Positions 1 to 6,743 of a DNA stretch of 16,583 nt are shown here, piece after piece. The stretch spans positions 1 through 16,583 of the forward strand of contig JBFXDI010000093.1 in the NCBI GenBank assembly GCA_050181295.1. Direction: 5' to 3'. Numbering within the stretch: the first letter of the stretch is position 1; each line of letters begins with the position of its first letter. The DNA is from JBFXDI01 sp050181295 (GTDB lineage: Bacteria > Pseudomonadota > Alphaproteobacteria > Rhizobiales > Aestuariivirgaceae). Below the pieces are notes generated by a model, which did not search any database, was not told the origin of the DNA, and saw nothing but the letters and a program-made list of their open reading frames with translations. Position numbers and translations under genes: made by a program.

Positions 1-1
1 G

Positions 2-211
2 CTGGGGCCCCGAGGGCTCCATGCCTATTTCGTCCACTCCTACCATCTGGCGCCGGCAGCCGACGACGATCTCGTGGCGGTCGCCGACCATGGTGGCCCC
101 GTCACCGCGGTGATGGCCCGCGACAACATGGTAGGCACCCAGTTCCATCCCGAGAAAAGCCAGGCGCTGGGATTGGCGCTCATTGGCAACTTTCTCAAGT
201 GGCGACCTTAA
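2..211 (+). CDS. hisH: Imidazole glycerol phosphate synthase, glutaminase subunit HisH (3' end only)
   Basis: The window opens inside this gene; 69 codons remain, ending in TAA at 209-211. HisH hydrolyses glutamine and passes ammonia through the HisF barrel to make imidazole glycerol phosphate and AICAR in histidine biosynthesis. The visible part contains the strand AYFVHSYH and the class-I glutamine amidotransferase motif GTQFHPEKSQ, whose His and Glu complete the Cys-His-Glu catalytic triad; the nucleophilic Cys lies upstream of the window. It is followed at once by hisA and hisF on the same strand, the usual alphaproteobacterial order. Identification is firm despite truncation because the C-terminal motif and the neighbours agree. 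Confidence 0.95.
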   Translation: MGPRGLHAYFVHSYHLAPAADDDLVAVADHGGPVTAVMARDNMVGTQFHPEKSQALGLALIGNFLKWRP

Positions 212-243
212 AGACGCGCGCGACGATCGGTTCGAGTCCGAAA

Positions 244-987
244 ATGATTCTGTTCCCCGCCATCGATCTGAAGGACGGCCGCTGCGTGCGCCTGAAGCGC
301 GGCGCGATGGAGACCGCCACCGTCTTCAGCGACGACCCCGGCGCGCAGGCGCGGAGCTTTCAGGATCGGGGCTTCCCGTGGCTGCATGTCGTCGATCTCG
401 ACGGGGCCTTCGCGGGCCGGCCCGCCAACCGGCAGGCTGTCGAGTCGATCCTGAAATCGGTCACGGTGCCGGTGCAGCTCGGCGGCGGCATCCGTGACCT
501 CTCCACGATCGAGGCCTGGCTCGCCAAGGGCGTGAGGCGGGTCATCCTCGGCACGGCGGCCGCGAAGGATCCCGCTCTGGTCAAGGAAGCCTGCCGTCTG
601 TTCCGGAATGGAATCGTCATCGGCATCGATGCCCGAAAGGGCATGGTGGCTGTCGAGGGCTGGGCCCAGGCCTCTGCACTCGAGGCGCTGGATCTCGCCG
701 CCCGCTACGCCGATGCCGGAGCCGCGGCCATCGTCTACACCGACATCGACCGCGACGGCATGCTCCAGGGCGTCAATTTCGACGCGACACTGGCGCTCGC
801 GCGCGCGACCCCCGTTCCGGTCATCGCGAGCGGCGGGCTTGCCTCCATGGACGACATCCGCAGGCTCGCCGAACCTGACTGCGCCATTCTCGAAGGCGCC
901 ATCGCGGGCCGCGCGCTCTATGACGGCCGCATCGACGTCGAGGAGGCGCTGCGGATCCTGGCGCTGAGCGAGACTGCCCCGTGCTGA
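244..987 (+). CDS. hisA: Phosphoribosylformimino-AICAR ribotide isomerase HisA
   Basis: HisA catalyses the Amadori isomerisation of ProFAR to PRFAR, the fourth step of histidine biosynthesis, in the cytoplasm. The 247-residue product is of normal length for this half-repeat TIM barrel. It starts MILFPAIDLKDGRCVRL with catalytic Asp8, carries VQLGGGIRD near residue 80, the second catalytic Asp129 in GIDARKG, and the phosphate-binding PVIASGG motif near the C-terminus. An in-frame GTG at 199 would add 15 residues and overlap hisH, but homologues begin at the MILFPAID strand, so the ATG at 244 is preferred; its Shine-Dalgarno is weak. It lies 32 bp after hisH and overlaps hisF by 7 bp, suggesting translational coupling of adjacent pathway enzymes. 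Confidence 0.96.
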   Translation: MILFPAIDLKDGRCVRLKRGAMETATVFSDDPGAQARSFQDRGFPWLHVVDLDGAFAGRPANRQAVESILKSVTVPVQLGGGIRDLSTIEAWLAKGVRRVILGTAAAKDPALVKEACRLFRNGIVIGIDARKGMVAVEGWAQASALEALDLAARYADAGAAAIVYTDIDRDGMLQGVNFDATLALARATPVPVIASGGLASMDDIRRLAEPDCAILEGAIAGRALYDGRIDVEEALRILALSETAPC

Positions 988-1742
988 AGGCGCGCATCAT
1001 CCCCTGCCTCGACGTGAAGGACGGCCGCGTGGTGAAGGGTGTCAACTTCGTCGACCTGCGCGACGCCGGCGATCCGGTCGAGATCGCGCGTGCCTATGAC
1101 GCGGCGGGCGCCGACGAGCTCTGCTTCCTCGACATCACGGCGAGCCACGAGGACCGTGGCATCATCCTCGATGTCGTTAGGCGCACCGCTGAGCAATGCT
1201 TCATGCCCTTGACCGTCGGGGGCGGCGTGCGGACCACCGAGGACTGCCGCAAGCTCCTTCTGGCCGGGGCCGACAAGGTCTCGATCAACACCGCCGCGGT
1301 GACGGACCGCTCGATCGTGAAGGCGGCGGCGGAGAAATTCGGAAGCCAGCTCGTCGTCGTTGCCATCGACGCCAAGCAGGCAGCACCCGGCCGCTGGGAG
1401 ATTTTCACGCATGGCGGCCGCCGTCCGACCGGGCTCGACGCCGTCGCCTATGCGCGCGAGGTCGTGTCGCTCGGCGCGGGCGAGCTTCTGCTCACCTCCA
1501 TGGACCGCGACGGCACCGGCAAGGGCTTCGATCTCAAGCTCACCCGCGCGGTGGCGGACGCGGTGCCGGTGCCGGTGATCGCGAGCGGCGGCGTCGGCAC
1601 GCTCGACCACCTTGTCGAAGGCATCCGCGACGGCCATGCCGAGGCGGTGCTCGCCGCCTCGATCTTCCATTTCGGCACCTACAGCATCGCCGAGGCGAAG
1701 CGCTATATGGCGGCCGCCGGCCTGAAAATCCGTGCGACTTGA
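981..1742 (+). CDS. hisF: Imidazole glycerol phosphate synthase, cyclase subunit HisF
   Basis: HisF is the TIM-barrel cyclase that converts PRFAR plus ammonia from HisH into imidazole glycerol phosphate and AICAR. The 253-residue product begins MLKARIIPCLDVKDGRVVKG with catalytic Asp11; the second catalytic aspartate, Asp130, is in VVVAIDAKQ. Phosphate-binding signatures TVGGGVR (about residue 79) and PVIASGGVG (about 200) are both present. The start codon is GTG at 981, inside the last codons of hisA, giving a 7-bp overlap. The order hisH-hisA-hisF places both halves of the heterodimeric synthase around HisA. No anomaly is seen; this is a complete, typical member of the family. Confidence 0.97.
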   Translation: MLKARIIPCLDVKDGRVVKGVNFVDLRDAGDPVEIARAYDAAGADELCFLDITASHEDRGIILDVVRRTAEQCFMPLTVGGGVRTTEDCRKLLLAGADKVSINTAAVTDRSIVKAAAEKFGSQLVVVAIDAKQAAPGRWEIFTHGGRRPTGLDAVAYAREVVSLGAGELLLTSMDRDGTGKGFDLKLTRAVADAVPVPVIASGGVGTLDHLVEGIRDGHAEAVLAASIFHFGTYSIAEAKRYMAAAGLKIRAT

Positions 1743-1795
1743 GCGGCGCGCGCCAAAGGTCTAGGGACACGCTTCAGACGCCGGAAGGACCGAAC

Positions 1796-2125
1796 ATGCC
1801 GGACCACGGGCTTGAGACATTGGAGCGGCTGGCCGACCGGCTGGCCTCGCGCAAGGACGCCTCGCCGGAGTCCTCCTATACCGCGAGGCTCCTGTCGCAA
1901 GGCGTGGAGAAATGCGCCAAGAAGCTGGGAGAAGAGGCGGTCGAGGCCGCGCTCGCCGCCATGACCGACGACCGGGCACACCTCACCAAGGAGGCGGCCG
2001 ACGTTCTTTACCATCTGCTCGTGGTGCTCATTGCGCGGGGCGTCCCCCTGGCCGATGTGATGGCCGAGCTGGACGGCCGCATGCGCCAGGGCGGCCTCGA
2101 GGAGAAGGCGCGCCGGACCTTGTAG
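1796..2125 (+). CDS. hisE: Phosphoribosyl-ATP pyrophosphatase HisE
   Basis: HisE removes pyrophosphate from phosphoribosyl-ATP, the second step of histidine biosynthesis. The 109-residue product is an all-alpha MazG-like NTP pyrophosphohydrolase with the expected motifs: SYTARLLSQGVEKCAKKLGE near residues 23-42, then EEAVEAALAA, and KEAADVLYHLLV, whose acidic residues bind metal. It is a stand-alone HisE, not fused to HisI, as is usual in Alphaproteobacteria. The ATG at 1796 follows a good Shine-Dalgarno (GGAAGGA) and lies 53 bp after hisF, so it probably belongs to the same transcript. coaA begins within 20 bp of its stop. Confidence 0.95.
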   Translation: MPDHGLETLERLADRLASRKDASPESSYTARLLSQGVEKCAKKLGEEAVEAALAAMTDDRAHLTKEAADVLYHLLVVLIARGVPLADVMAELDGRMRQGGLEEKARRTL

Positions 2126-2141
2126 GCGCTGGGGGATGAAG

Positions 2142-3092
2142 ATGGATTTCCAGGCAAGCGACCTCTCTCCCTATCGCGTCTTCTCGCGTGGCGACTGGGC
2201 GGCGCTACGCGCCGACACGCCTCTCACCATGTCTCCCAGCGAACTGGAGGAACTCCGGGGCCTCATCACGCGCGTCAGCATCGACGAGGTGGTGGCGATC
2301 TACCTTCCGCTTTCGCGCCTTCTCAACTTCTATGTCGCCGCCGCCCAGGAGCTGTTCCGCGCCACCCAGAAGTTCCTGCGCGACAACCAGCACAAGGTGC
2401 CCTACATCATCGGCATGGCGGGGAGCGTCGCGGTCGGCAAGAGCACCACGGCGCGCATCCTGCAGCATCTGCTCGGCCGCTGGCCCAATCACCCCAAGGT
2501 CGATCTCGTGACGACCGACGGCTTCCTGCTTCCGAACGCGGTGCTCGAGCGGGAAGGGCTGATGAACCGCAAGGGCTTTCCCGAAAGCTACGACCTGCCC
2601 GCGCTCCTGCGCTTCCTCTCCGACATCAAGGCCGGCCGGCGCACCGTCACCGGACCTCTCTACTCGCACCTGACCTACGACGTGATCGAGGGAGCCGCCG
2701 TCACGGTGGATCAGCCGGACATCCTGATCGTCGAGGGCGTCAACGTGCTCCAGACGGGCCGGCCGCCGCGCGACGGCAAGGCCATCCCCTATGTCTCCGA
2801 CTTCTTCGACTTCTCGGTCTTCATCGACGCCGACGAGGAGGTGCTGCGCGCCTGGTATGTCGACCGCTTCTTTTTCCTCAGGGAGACCGCCTTCCGCGAT
2901 CCCAAATCCTACTTCCACCGCTATGCCACGCTGTCGGACGCCGAGACGCGCGAGACCGCGAACCGCATCTGGGACACGATCAACCTCGTGAACCTGCGCG
3001 AGAACATCCTGCCCACGCGCCAGCGCGCCGACCTCATATTGAGGAAGGGCGCGGATCACGTCATCCACTCGGTCTCGCTGAGGAAGCTTTAG
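2142..3092 (+). CDS. coaA: Type I pantothenate kinase CoaA
   Basis: CoaA phosphorylates pantothenate with ATP, the committed and CoA-feedback-regulated step of coenzyme A synthesis. The product is 316 residues, the length of the E. coli enzyme. The Walker A loop GSVAVGKSTTAR lies near residue 95, followed by VTTDGFLLPN, the substrate-site segment RKGFPESYD, and VEGVNVLQ; the C-terminal half has the conserved FFDFSVFIDA strand. Two in-frame ATGs, 2136 and 2142, are possible; 2142 is preferred because GGGGG at 2131-2135 then sits 6 bp upstream, whereas it abuts 2136 directly. The gene follows hisE closely, a linkage common in Hyphomicrobiales, and is probably the last cistron of the operon. A palindromic element lies downstream. 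Confidence 0.95.
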   Translation: MDFQASDLSPYRVFSRGDWAALRADTPLTMSPSELEELRGLITRVSIDEVVAIYLPLSRLLNFYVAAAQELFRATQKFLRDNQHKVPYIIGMAGSVAVGKSTTARILQHLLGRWPNHPKVDLVTTDGFLLPNAVLEREGLMNRKGFPESYDLPALLRFLSDIKAGRRTVTGPLYSHLTYDVIEGAAVTVDQPDILIVEGVNVLQTGRPPRDGKAIPYVSDFFDFSVFIDADEEVLRAWYVDRFFFLRETAFRDPKSYFHRYATLSDAETRETANRIWDTINLVNLRENILPTRQRADLILRKGADHVIHSVSLRKL

Positions 3093-3157
3093 AGCAGCGG
3101 TGAGGGAAGTCTTCACCGCCGAGAGCGTTTCTCGAACAACGTCCGGAACCCGGAAAG

Positions 3158-3256
3158 ATATCTCCCCTCCCCTTGAAGGGGAGGGGTTGGGAAGGGGTGA
3201 CGCGCCACCCCCACCCGGTCCTTCGGACCGACCTCCCCCATCGAGGGGGAGGGAGA
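3158..3256. repeat. GC-rich intergenic palindromic element with three hairpins
   Basis: Between the convergent coaA and SH3 genes lie three successive inverted repeats: CCCCTCCCCTT/AAGGGGAGGGG (3164-3174 with 3176-3186), CGGTCC-TTC-GGACCG (3216-3230) and CCTCCCCC/GGGGGAGG (3232-3239 with 3245-3252). Elements with this gggg-a-gggg look are a common interspersed repeat type in Hyphomicrobiales genomes (general knowledge; no database was searched). No T-tract follows, so a classical intrinsic terminator is not evident, though stable hairpins here could still protect or end transcripts from both sides. The rest of the 192-bp gap shows nothing recognisable. Confidence 0.75.
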
Positions 3257-3284
3257 AGCGGATCAGGATTCCCTGCGATCTATC

Positions 3285-3776
3285 TCACGATGGGCACTTG
3301 AAGCCGGGAGCGATCTTGCAGGTCGGCTTCGGCGGCCGCGGAGGACGCGGCTTGCCGGGCTTGTGCGGCGGACGCGGCTTCAGATGCGGCGGGCGGTAGG
3401 GCGGTCTTGGCCGCAGGTGCGGGGGACGGTAGTGCGGGGGACGGTAGTGCGGGGGACGGTAGTAGTGGCCGGGCCCGATATAGATCTGCGGCTGCAGCAC
3501 GATGACGGGATTGGGATCCTCGCCGGCGGCGAGGTAGCTCGCCGACACCCATCCGATCTGGCCGAAGGCCGAGACGCGGCACCAGCCCTGCTGGCAGGCG
3601 AGAACGCCGACACCGGTGTTGGCCGGGATGGTGAGAATGCGGTCATACTCGGTGCCGGGTCCGGTCCGCAGGTTGAGGTCGGTCGCCGTATAGGCCTGCG
3701 CGGCGAGCGCCGGAGCGGCCTGCAGGAGCCCGAGCGCCATGGCGGCCGCGAAGAGAAATCGTCTGAGATCGAGCAT
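3285..3776 (-). CDS. Secreted SH3-domain protein with proline-rich basic tail
   Basis: This 163-residue protein has a clear signal peptide (MLDLRRFLFAAAMALGLLQA, with a signal-peptidase site around PALA-AQA near residue 26). A bacterial SH3 (SH3_3-type) domain follows at about 27-86, with NLRTGPGTEYDRI, a Cys pair in ACQQGWCRV, and GWVSASYL. The remainder is a low-complexity Pro/His/Arg/Lys tail with three PPHYR units, ending in TCKIAPGFKCPS. Such SH3 domains typically bind peptidoglycan or other cell-wall ligands, so an envelope role is likely but unproven. A GGGAG Shine-Dalgarno sits 9 bp before the ATG. It is transcribed toward coaA and appears monocistronic. The family has many paralogues and no defined function can be assigned. 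Confidence 0.85.
   Translation of the reverse strand: MLDLRRFLFAAAMALGLLQAAPALAAQAYTATDLNLRTGPGTEYDRILTIPANTGVGVLACQQGWCRVSAFGQIGWVSASYLAAGEDPNPVIVLQPQIYIGPGHYYRPPHYRPPHYRPPHLRPRPPYRPPHLKPRPPHKPGKPRPPRPPKPTCKIAPGFKCPS
3418..3462. repeat. Three tandem 15-bp copies encoding PPHYR
   Basis: The unit TGCGGGGGACGGTAG occurs three times head to tail at 3418-3432, 3433-3447 and 3448-3462 with no mismatch. It lies inside the SH3 protein gene and on the minus strand encodes consecutive PPHYR pentapeptides. The unit length is a multiple of three, so copy-number change by slippage would keep the frame and simply lengthen or shorten the tail. Confidence 0.9.
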
Positions 3777-3866
3777 GGATCGCGCTCCCGGTTTCCTTGC
3801 CGATCGAGATATCCGATCGCCAAGCGCTTCCTGTCAACGCAAGCGCGAACTGTGGTAAACGCCGCT

Positions 3867-4862
3867 TCAGACGAGCCCTTTCTTCCTTACCAGCGCGTCG
3901 AGCCGTGTCTGGGGCCTTGCGCCGAGATGCGAGATCACCTCCGCCGCCGCCAGCACGCCAAGCTCGGCGGCCCGCCTGAGCGGTGCCCCTCGCGCATAGC
4001 CCGCGAGGAAGCCGGATGCGAAGAGATCGCCCGCTCCCGTCGTATCGACGACCGTGACGCCCGGCACCGCCGGCACTTCATGCAGCGCCTCGCCGTCGAC
4101 CACCACGCAGCCCTTTTCCGAGCGCGTGAGCACCGCGAGCCGGCAATCGCTGCGCACCTTCGCAAGCGCCTGATCGAAGCTCTTGACCTGATAGAGCGAG
4201 CCGATCTCGGCCTCGTTGGCGAAGAGCATGTCGACATCGCTCCGGATGAGGTCGAGGAAGCTCTGGCGGTGGCGGTCGACGCAGAAGGAATCCGAAAGCG
4301 TCAGCGCCACCTTGCGTCCGGCGCCGCGAGCGGCCTGCGCCGCCTTGACGAACGCCTCCTTGGCGAGTGGCGGATCCCACAGGTAGCCTTCGAGATAGGT
4401 GACGCCAGCATCCGCCACCAGCCGCCCGTCGATGTCGGCGGGCGAGAGCCCGCTCGAGGCGCCGAGAAAGGTGTTCATGGTGCGCTGGCCGTCGGGGGTG
4501 ACGAGGATGAGGCAGCGCGCCGTGGTCGGCCCCTCGGTGGCGGAAGGCGTGGTGAAGGCGACGCCCTCGGCGCGGATGTCGTGCGCGAAGACATGGCCGA
4601 GCTGGTCGTCCCTCACCTTGCCGATGAAGGCGCCGCGGCCGCCGAAGGAGGCTAGCCCCGCGATGGTGTTGGCCGCCGATCCGCCCGAAACCTCGACCGC
4701 CGGGCCCATGGCGCCGTAGAGCCTGTCGGCCTCCGCCTCGTCGATGAGCCGCATGCTCCCCTTGGTGAGGCTCTGCGCCTCGAGCAGCCCGTCCTCGACC
4801 CGCGCCAGCACATCGACGATCGCGTTGCCGATCGCCAGCACGTCGTATTTCGCTTCAGCCAT
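3867..4862 (-). CDS. Adenosine kinase / PfkB-family sugar kinase
   Basis: This 331-residue protein is a ribokinase-fold (PfkB) kinase most like bacterial adenosine kinases, which phosphorylate adenosine to AMP in purine salvage. Visible features are the N-terminal strand YDVLAIGNAIVDVLARV, the PfkB-1 region with SGGSAANTIAGLASFGG (about 59-75) and GKVRDDQLG, and the PfkB-2 signature VVDTTGAGDLFASGFL with the anion hole and catalytic Asp279. The ATG at 4862 is chosen because a strong AGGAG...GGGAAGG stretch precedes it and homologues start near this point; an upstream in-frame start at 4937 would add an unconserved 25 residues. It is monocistronic, with the SH3 gene downstream on the same strand after 90 bp. 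Substrate within the PfkB family is inferred, not proven. Confidence 0.85.
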   Translation of the reverse strand: MAEAKYDVLAIGNAIVDVLARVEDGLLEAQSLTKGSMRLIDEAEADRLYGAMGPAVEVSGGSAANTIAGLASFGGRGAFIGKVRDDQLGHVFAHDIRAEGVAFTTPSATEGPTTARCLILVTPDGQRTMNTFLGASSGLSPADIDGRLVADAGVTYLEGYLWDPPLAKEAFVKAAQAARGAGRKVALTLSDSFCVDRHRQSFLDLIRSDVDMLFANEAEIGSLYQVKSFDQALAKVRSDCRLAVLTRSEKGCVVVDGEALHEVPAVPGVTVVDTTGAGDLFASGFLAGYARGAPLRRAAELGVLAAAEVISHLGARPQTRLDALVRKKGLV

Positions 4863-4966
4863 GCCTTCCCCGCTCCTGTTCGCGTCGGGGCTATTTGCAG
4901 GCAAGCGCCGCTTGCCGCAAGGCGCATTCCGTCCCATCTAGGGTCCGACCCATTCGGTTGAGTATT

Positions 4967-5037
4967 CCGCTCATTCCCGCGCAAGCGGGAATCCACGCAA
5001 CGGGTGCCTGGGTCCCCACCTTCGCGGGGACGCGCGG
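4967..5037. repeat. 71-bp palindromic repeat, family A, copy 1
   Basis: This intergenic element contains two stem-loops: ATTCCCGC-GCAA-GCGGGAAT (4973-4992) and a GTCCCC/GGGGAC stem (5012-5031). It aligns without length change to copies at 6564-6634 and 10822-10892. It lies between the divergent kinase and CysZ-like genes. The type is familiar from Hyphomicrobiales genomes and is probably a REP-like non-autonomous repeat. The remainder of this 237-bp gap (4863-5099) shows no further recognisable signal. Confidence 0.85.
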
Positions 5038-5099
5038 AGAAGTGATGACGGCGCTGTGAAGCTGCTGAGGACTGTTGAAACAGGACAACCGAGGACACG

Positions 5100-5759
5100 A
5101 TGATCCCTGCCGCGTTTCGCGCCTTCTCAGATGTCCTCTCGCCTGCCTTCCGCACCGTCCTTCTGAAGGCCGTCGGCTTGAGCCTCGTCCTCTTCGTCGC
5201 GGTCTTCCTTGGCGTCCAAGGGGCGATCATGGTTTTCGTCGGCCTGCCCTGGCCGTGGCTCGACACGGTGGTACAGGTCGTGGCGGGGCTCGGGCTCCTC
5301 GCCGCCTTCTTCTTCCTCATGTCGCCGGTGACGGCGCTCTTCGCCGGCCTCTATCTCGACGAGATCGCGGGGCTGGTGGAGACCCGCCACTATCCGGGAG
5401 ATCGGCCCGGCGTGCCGCTCAACACGGTGACGGCGCTTCTGACCGGCCTTCAGTTCGCGGGTCTCGTGCTGCTCGTGAACCTCGTGGTGCTGCCCACCGT
5501 TTTTCTCGGCATCGGCGTCCTCGTGATCCTCACCGCCAACGCCTATCTGCTGGGGCGGGAATATTTCGAGCTCATCGCCATGCGGCACTTGCCCGTCGCC
5601 GACGCGCGGCGCTTGCGGCGCGAGAACAGGCTCCACCTCTGGACGGCGGGCTTCGTGCCGGCGGCGTGGGCGCTCGTGCCCTTCGTCAATCTCGCGGTGC
5701 CGCTCTTCGCCACCGCCTATTTCGTGCACATCTTCAAGCGTCTCGCACCTAGAGCATGA
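5100..5759 (+). CDS. CysZ/EI24-like membrane protein (sulfate transporter family)
   Basis: The 219-residue product is an integral membrane protein of the EI24/CysZ family (PF07264 type), whose E. coli member CysZ mediates sulfate entry for cysteine synthesis. It shows hydrophobic helices at about 22-43 (VGLSLVLFVAVFLGVQGAIM), 60-82 (with AAFFFLMSPVTALFAGLYLD), a long hydrophobic stretch at about 117-150, and 180-208. Typical family features are the SPVTALFAGLYLDEIA segment and NAYLLGREYFELIAMRH before an R-rich loop. GAGGA at 5091-5095 supports the ATG at 5100. The last two codons and the TGA (AGA GCA TGA) lie inside a palindromic repeat. No cys genes are adjacent, so sulfate as the substrate is only a family-level inference. 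Confidence 0.82.
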   Translation: MIPAAFRAFSDVLSPAFRTVLLKAVGLSLVLFVAVFLGVQGAIMVFVGLPWPWLDTVVQVVAGLGLLAAFFFLMSPVTALFAGLYLDEIAGLVETRHYPGDRPGVPLNTVTALLTGLQFAGLVLLVNLVVLPTVFLGIGVLVILTANAYLLGREYFELIAMRHLPVADARRLRRENRLHLWTAGFVPAAWALVPFVNLAVPLFATAYFVHIFKRLAPRA

Positions 5760-5800
5760 TCCGGAAAAGTGTGAAGCACTTTTCCGACAAGATCATGCTC
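5751..5800. repeat. 50-bp palindromic repeat (GAGCATGAT...ATCATGCTC)
   Basis: Outer arms GAGCATGAT (5752-5760) and ATCATGCTC (5792-5800) enclose inner arms CGGAAAAGTG (5762-5771) and CACTTTTCCG (5777-5786) around the loop TGAAG. The pattern matches the widely dispersed rhizobial element of the form GCATGATCCGGAAAAGTG...TTTTCCG...ATCATGC (general knowledge). It lies between the convergent cysZ-like and nth genes, and its first 9 bp overlap the 3' end of the cysZ-like gene. Confidence 0.85.
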
Positions 5801-5814
5801 AACGTGTTGAGACC

Positions 5815-5862
5815 GATCACGTTCATCCATCCGGGTCGATCCAACCCGGATGGATCGTGATC
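5815..5862. repeat. Long inverted repeat between convergent genes
   Basis: Outer arms GATCACG/CGTGATC (5815-5821, 5856-5862) and inner arms TCCATCCGGGT/ACCCGGATGGA (5826-5836, 5844-5854) form one interrupted hairpin with a 7-nt loop. It starts 14 bp after the preceding palindrome and ends 9 bp before the nth stop. No T-run follows on either strand. It may serve as a bidirectional transcript end between cysZ-like and nth, or be part of a composite repeat with its neighbour. Confidence 0.8.
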
Positions 5863-5871
5863 TAGGCGCTC

Positions 5872-6522
5872 TCAGACCGTCTTGTCCGGATAGAGGCAGA
5901 TGTCGAGCGCGAGGCAGCGCGGGCAGGCGGGCTTCCGCGCCATGCACACATAGCGCCCGTGCAGGATGAGCCAGTGATGGGCGTGCAGCTTGAAGCGCTC
6001 GGGCACCACCTTCTCGAGCCCGAGCTCGACCGCGAGCGGATTGGGGCCGGGCGCCAGCCCGGTGCGGTTCGAGACGCGGAAGATGTGGGTGTCGACCGCG
6101 ATGGTGGGCTCGCGGAAGGCGATGTTCAGCACCACGTTCGCCGTCTTGCGGCCGACGCCGGGCAGCGCCTCGAGCTGGGCGCGCTCCCGCGGCACCTCGC
6201 CCCCATGCTCTTCGATCAGCATTTGCGAGAGCGTGACGACGTTCTTCGCCTTGTTGCGGTAGAGCCCGATGGTGCGGATCATCTCCTCGACCGCCGGAAC
6301 GCCGAGCGCCACCATCTTCTGCGGCGTGTCGGCCGCGGCGAAGAGCTTCTTCGTGGCCTTGTTGACGCCGGCATCGGTCGCCTGCGCGGAGAGCACGACG
6401 GCGACGAGGAGCGTATAGGGGTTGATCCAGTCGAGCTCGCCTTGAGGCGTCGGATCGGCTTTCGCGAGGCGCTGGAAAAGCGTCTCGATCTCGGCCGCGT
6501 TGAGCTTCTTCCGTCGGGCCAT
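5872..6522 (-). CDS. nth: Endonuclease III (DNA glycosylase/AP lyase)
   Basis: Nth removes oxidised pyrimidines in base-excision repair and cleaves the abasic strand by beta-elimination. The 216-residue protein has every diagnostic element: the VVLSAQATDAGVNKAT helix, the helix-hairpin-helix LPGVGRKTANVV with catalytic Lys126, VDTHIFRV with Asp144, and a C-terminal 4Fe-4S loop with Cys193, 200, 203 and 209 in exact C-X6-C-X2-C-X5-C spacing. The ATG at 6522 yields a normal-length enzyme. The gene is divergent from the DUF2244 gene and the Ada-like methyltransferase, giving a small DNA-repair neighbourhood. The identification is secure. Confidence 0.97.
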   Translation of the reverse strand: MARRKKLNAAEIETLFQRLAKADPTPQGELDWINPYTLLVAVVLSAQATDAGVNKATKKLFAAADTPQKMVALGVPAVEEMIRTIGLYRNKAKNVVTLSQMLIEEHGGEVPRERAQLEALPGVGRKTANVVLNIAFREPTIAVDTHIFRVSNRTGLAPGPNPLAVELGLEKVVPERFKLHAHHWLILHGRYVCMARKPACPRCLALDICLYPDKTV

Positions 6523-6563
6523 TTCGTCCTCACAAAGCGCTAGCCAAACCAGACCCTAAACTT

Positions 6564-6634
6564 CCGCTCATTCCCACGCAGGCGGGAATCCAGCGACCTT
6601 GACTCTGGGTCCCCGCTTCCGCGGGGACGAGCGG
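6564..6634. repeat. 71-bp palindromic repeat, family A, copy 2
   Basis: This copy lies in the 221-bp divergent gap between nth and the DUF2244 gene. Its first stem carries one mismatch, while the second (GTCCCCGC-TTCC-GCGGGGAC) is perfect. Flanking AGACCCT (6551-6557) and AGGGTCT (6638-6644) extend the palindrome, so the whole structure could span 6551-6644. Any nth or DUF2244 promoter must share this space with the repeat; no convincing -35/-10 pair was identified. Confidence 0.85.
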
Positions 6635-6743
6635 TCTAGGGTCTCGGTCAGGAGCAGCAGCTTCAAATCCCTTCTCGCTTGCCCGTTCCGGCCGCGTCAA
6701 CGAGGGTCGCATTGATGGCGCCTTTGGCGCTAGAGTTTGAGCC

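Noticed and set aside
199..243. GTG start at 199 for hisA, overlapping the hisH end
   Set aside because: HisA homologues begin at the first barrel strand MILFPAID, and the added 15 residues show no conservation pattern.
3418..3462. CRISPR-like or phage-derived repeat array
   Set aside because: The 15-bp units are contiguous with no spacers and encode in-frame pentapeptides in a secreted protein.
3363..4655. A 430-codon plus-strand frame across the SH3 and kinase genes
   Set aside because: It runs through two oppositely oriented genes and the gap between them and gives an Arg/Glu-rich non-domain product; the minus-strand genes have signal peptide, SH3 and PfkB signatures.
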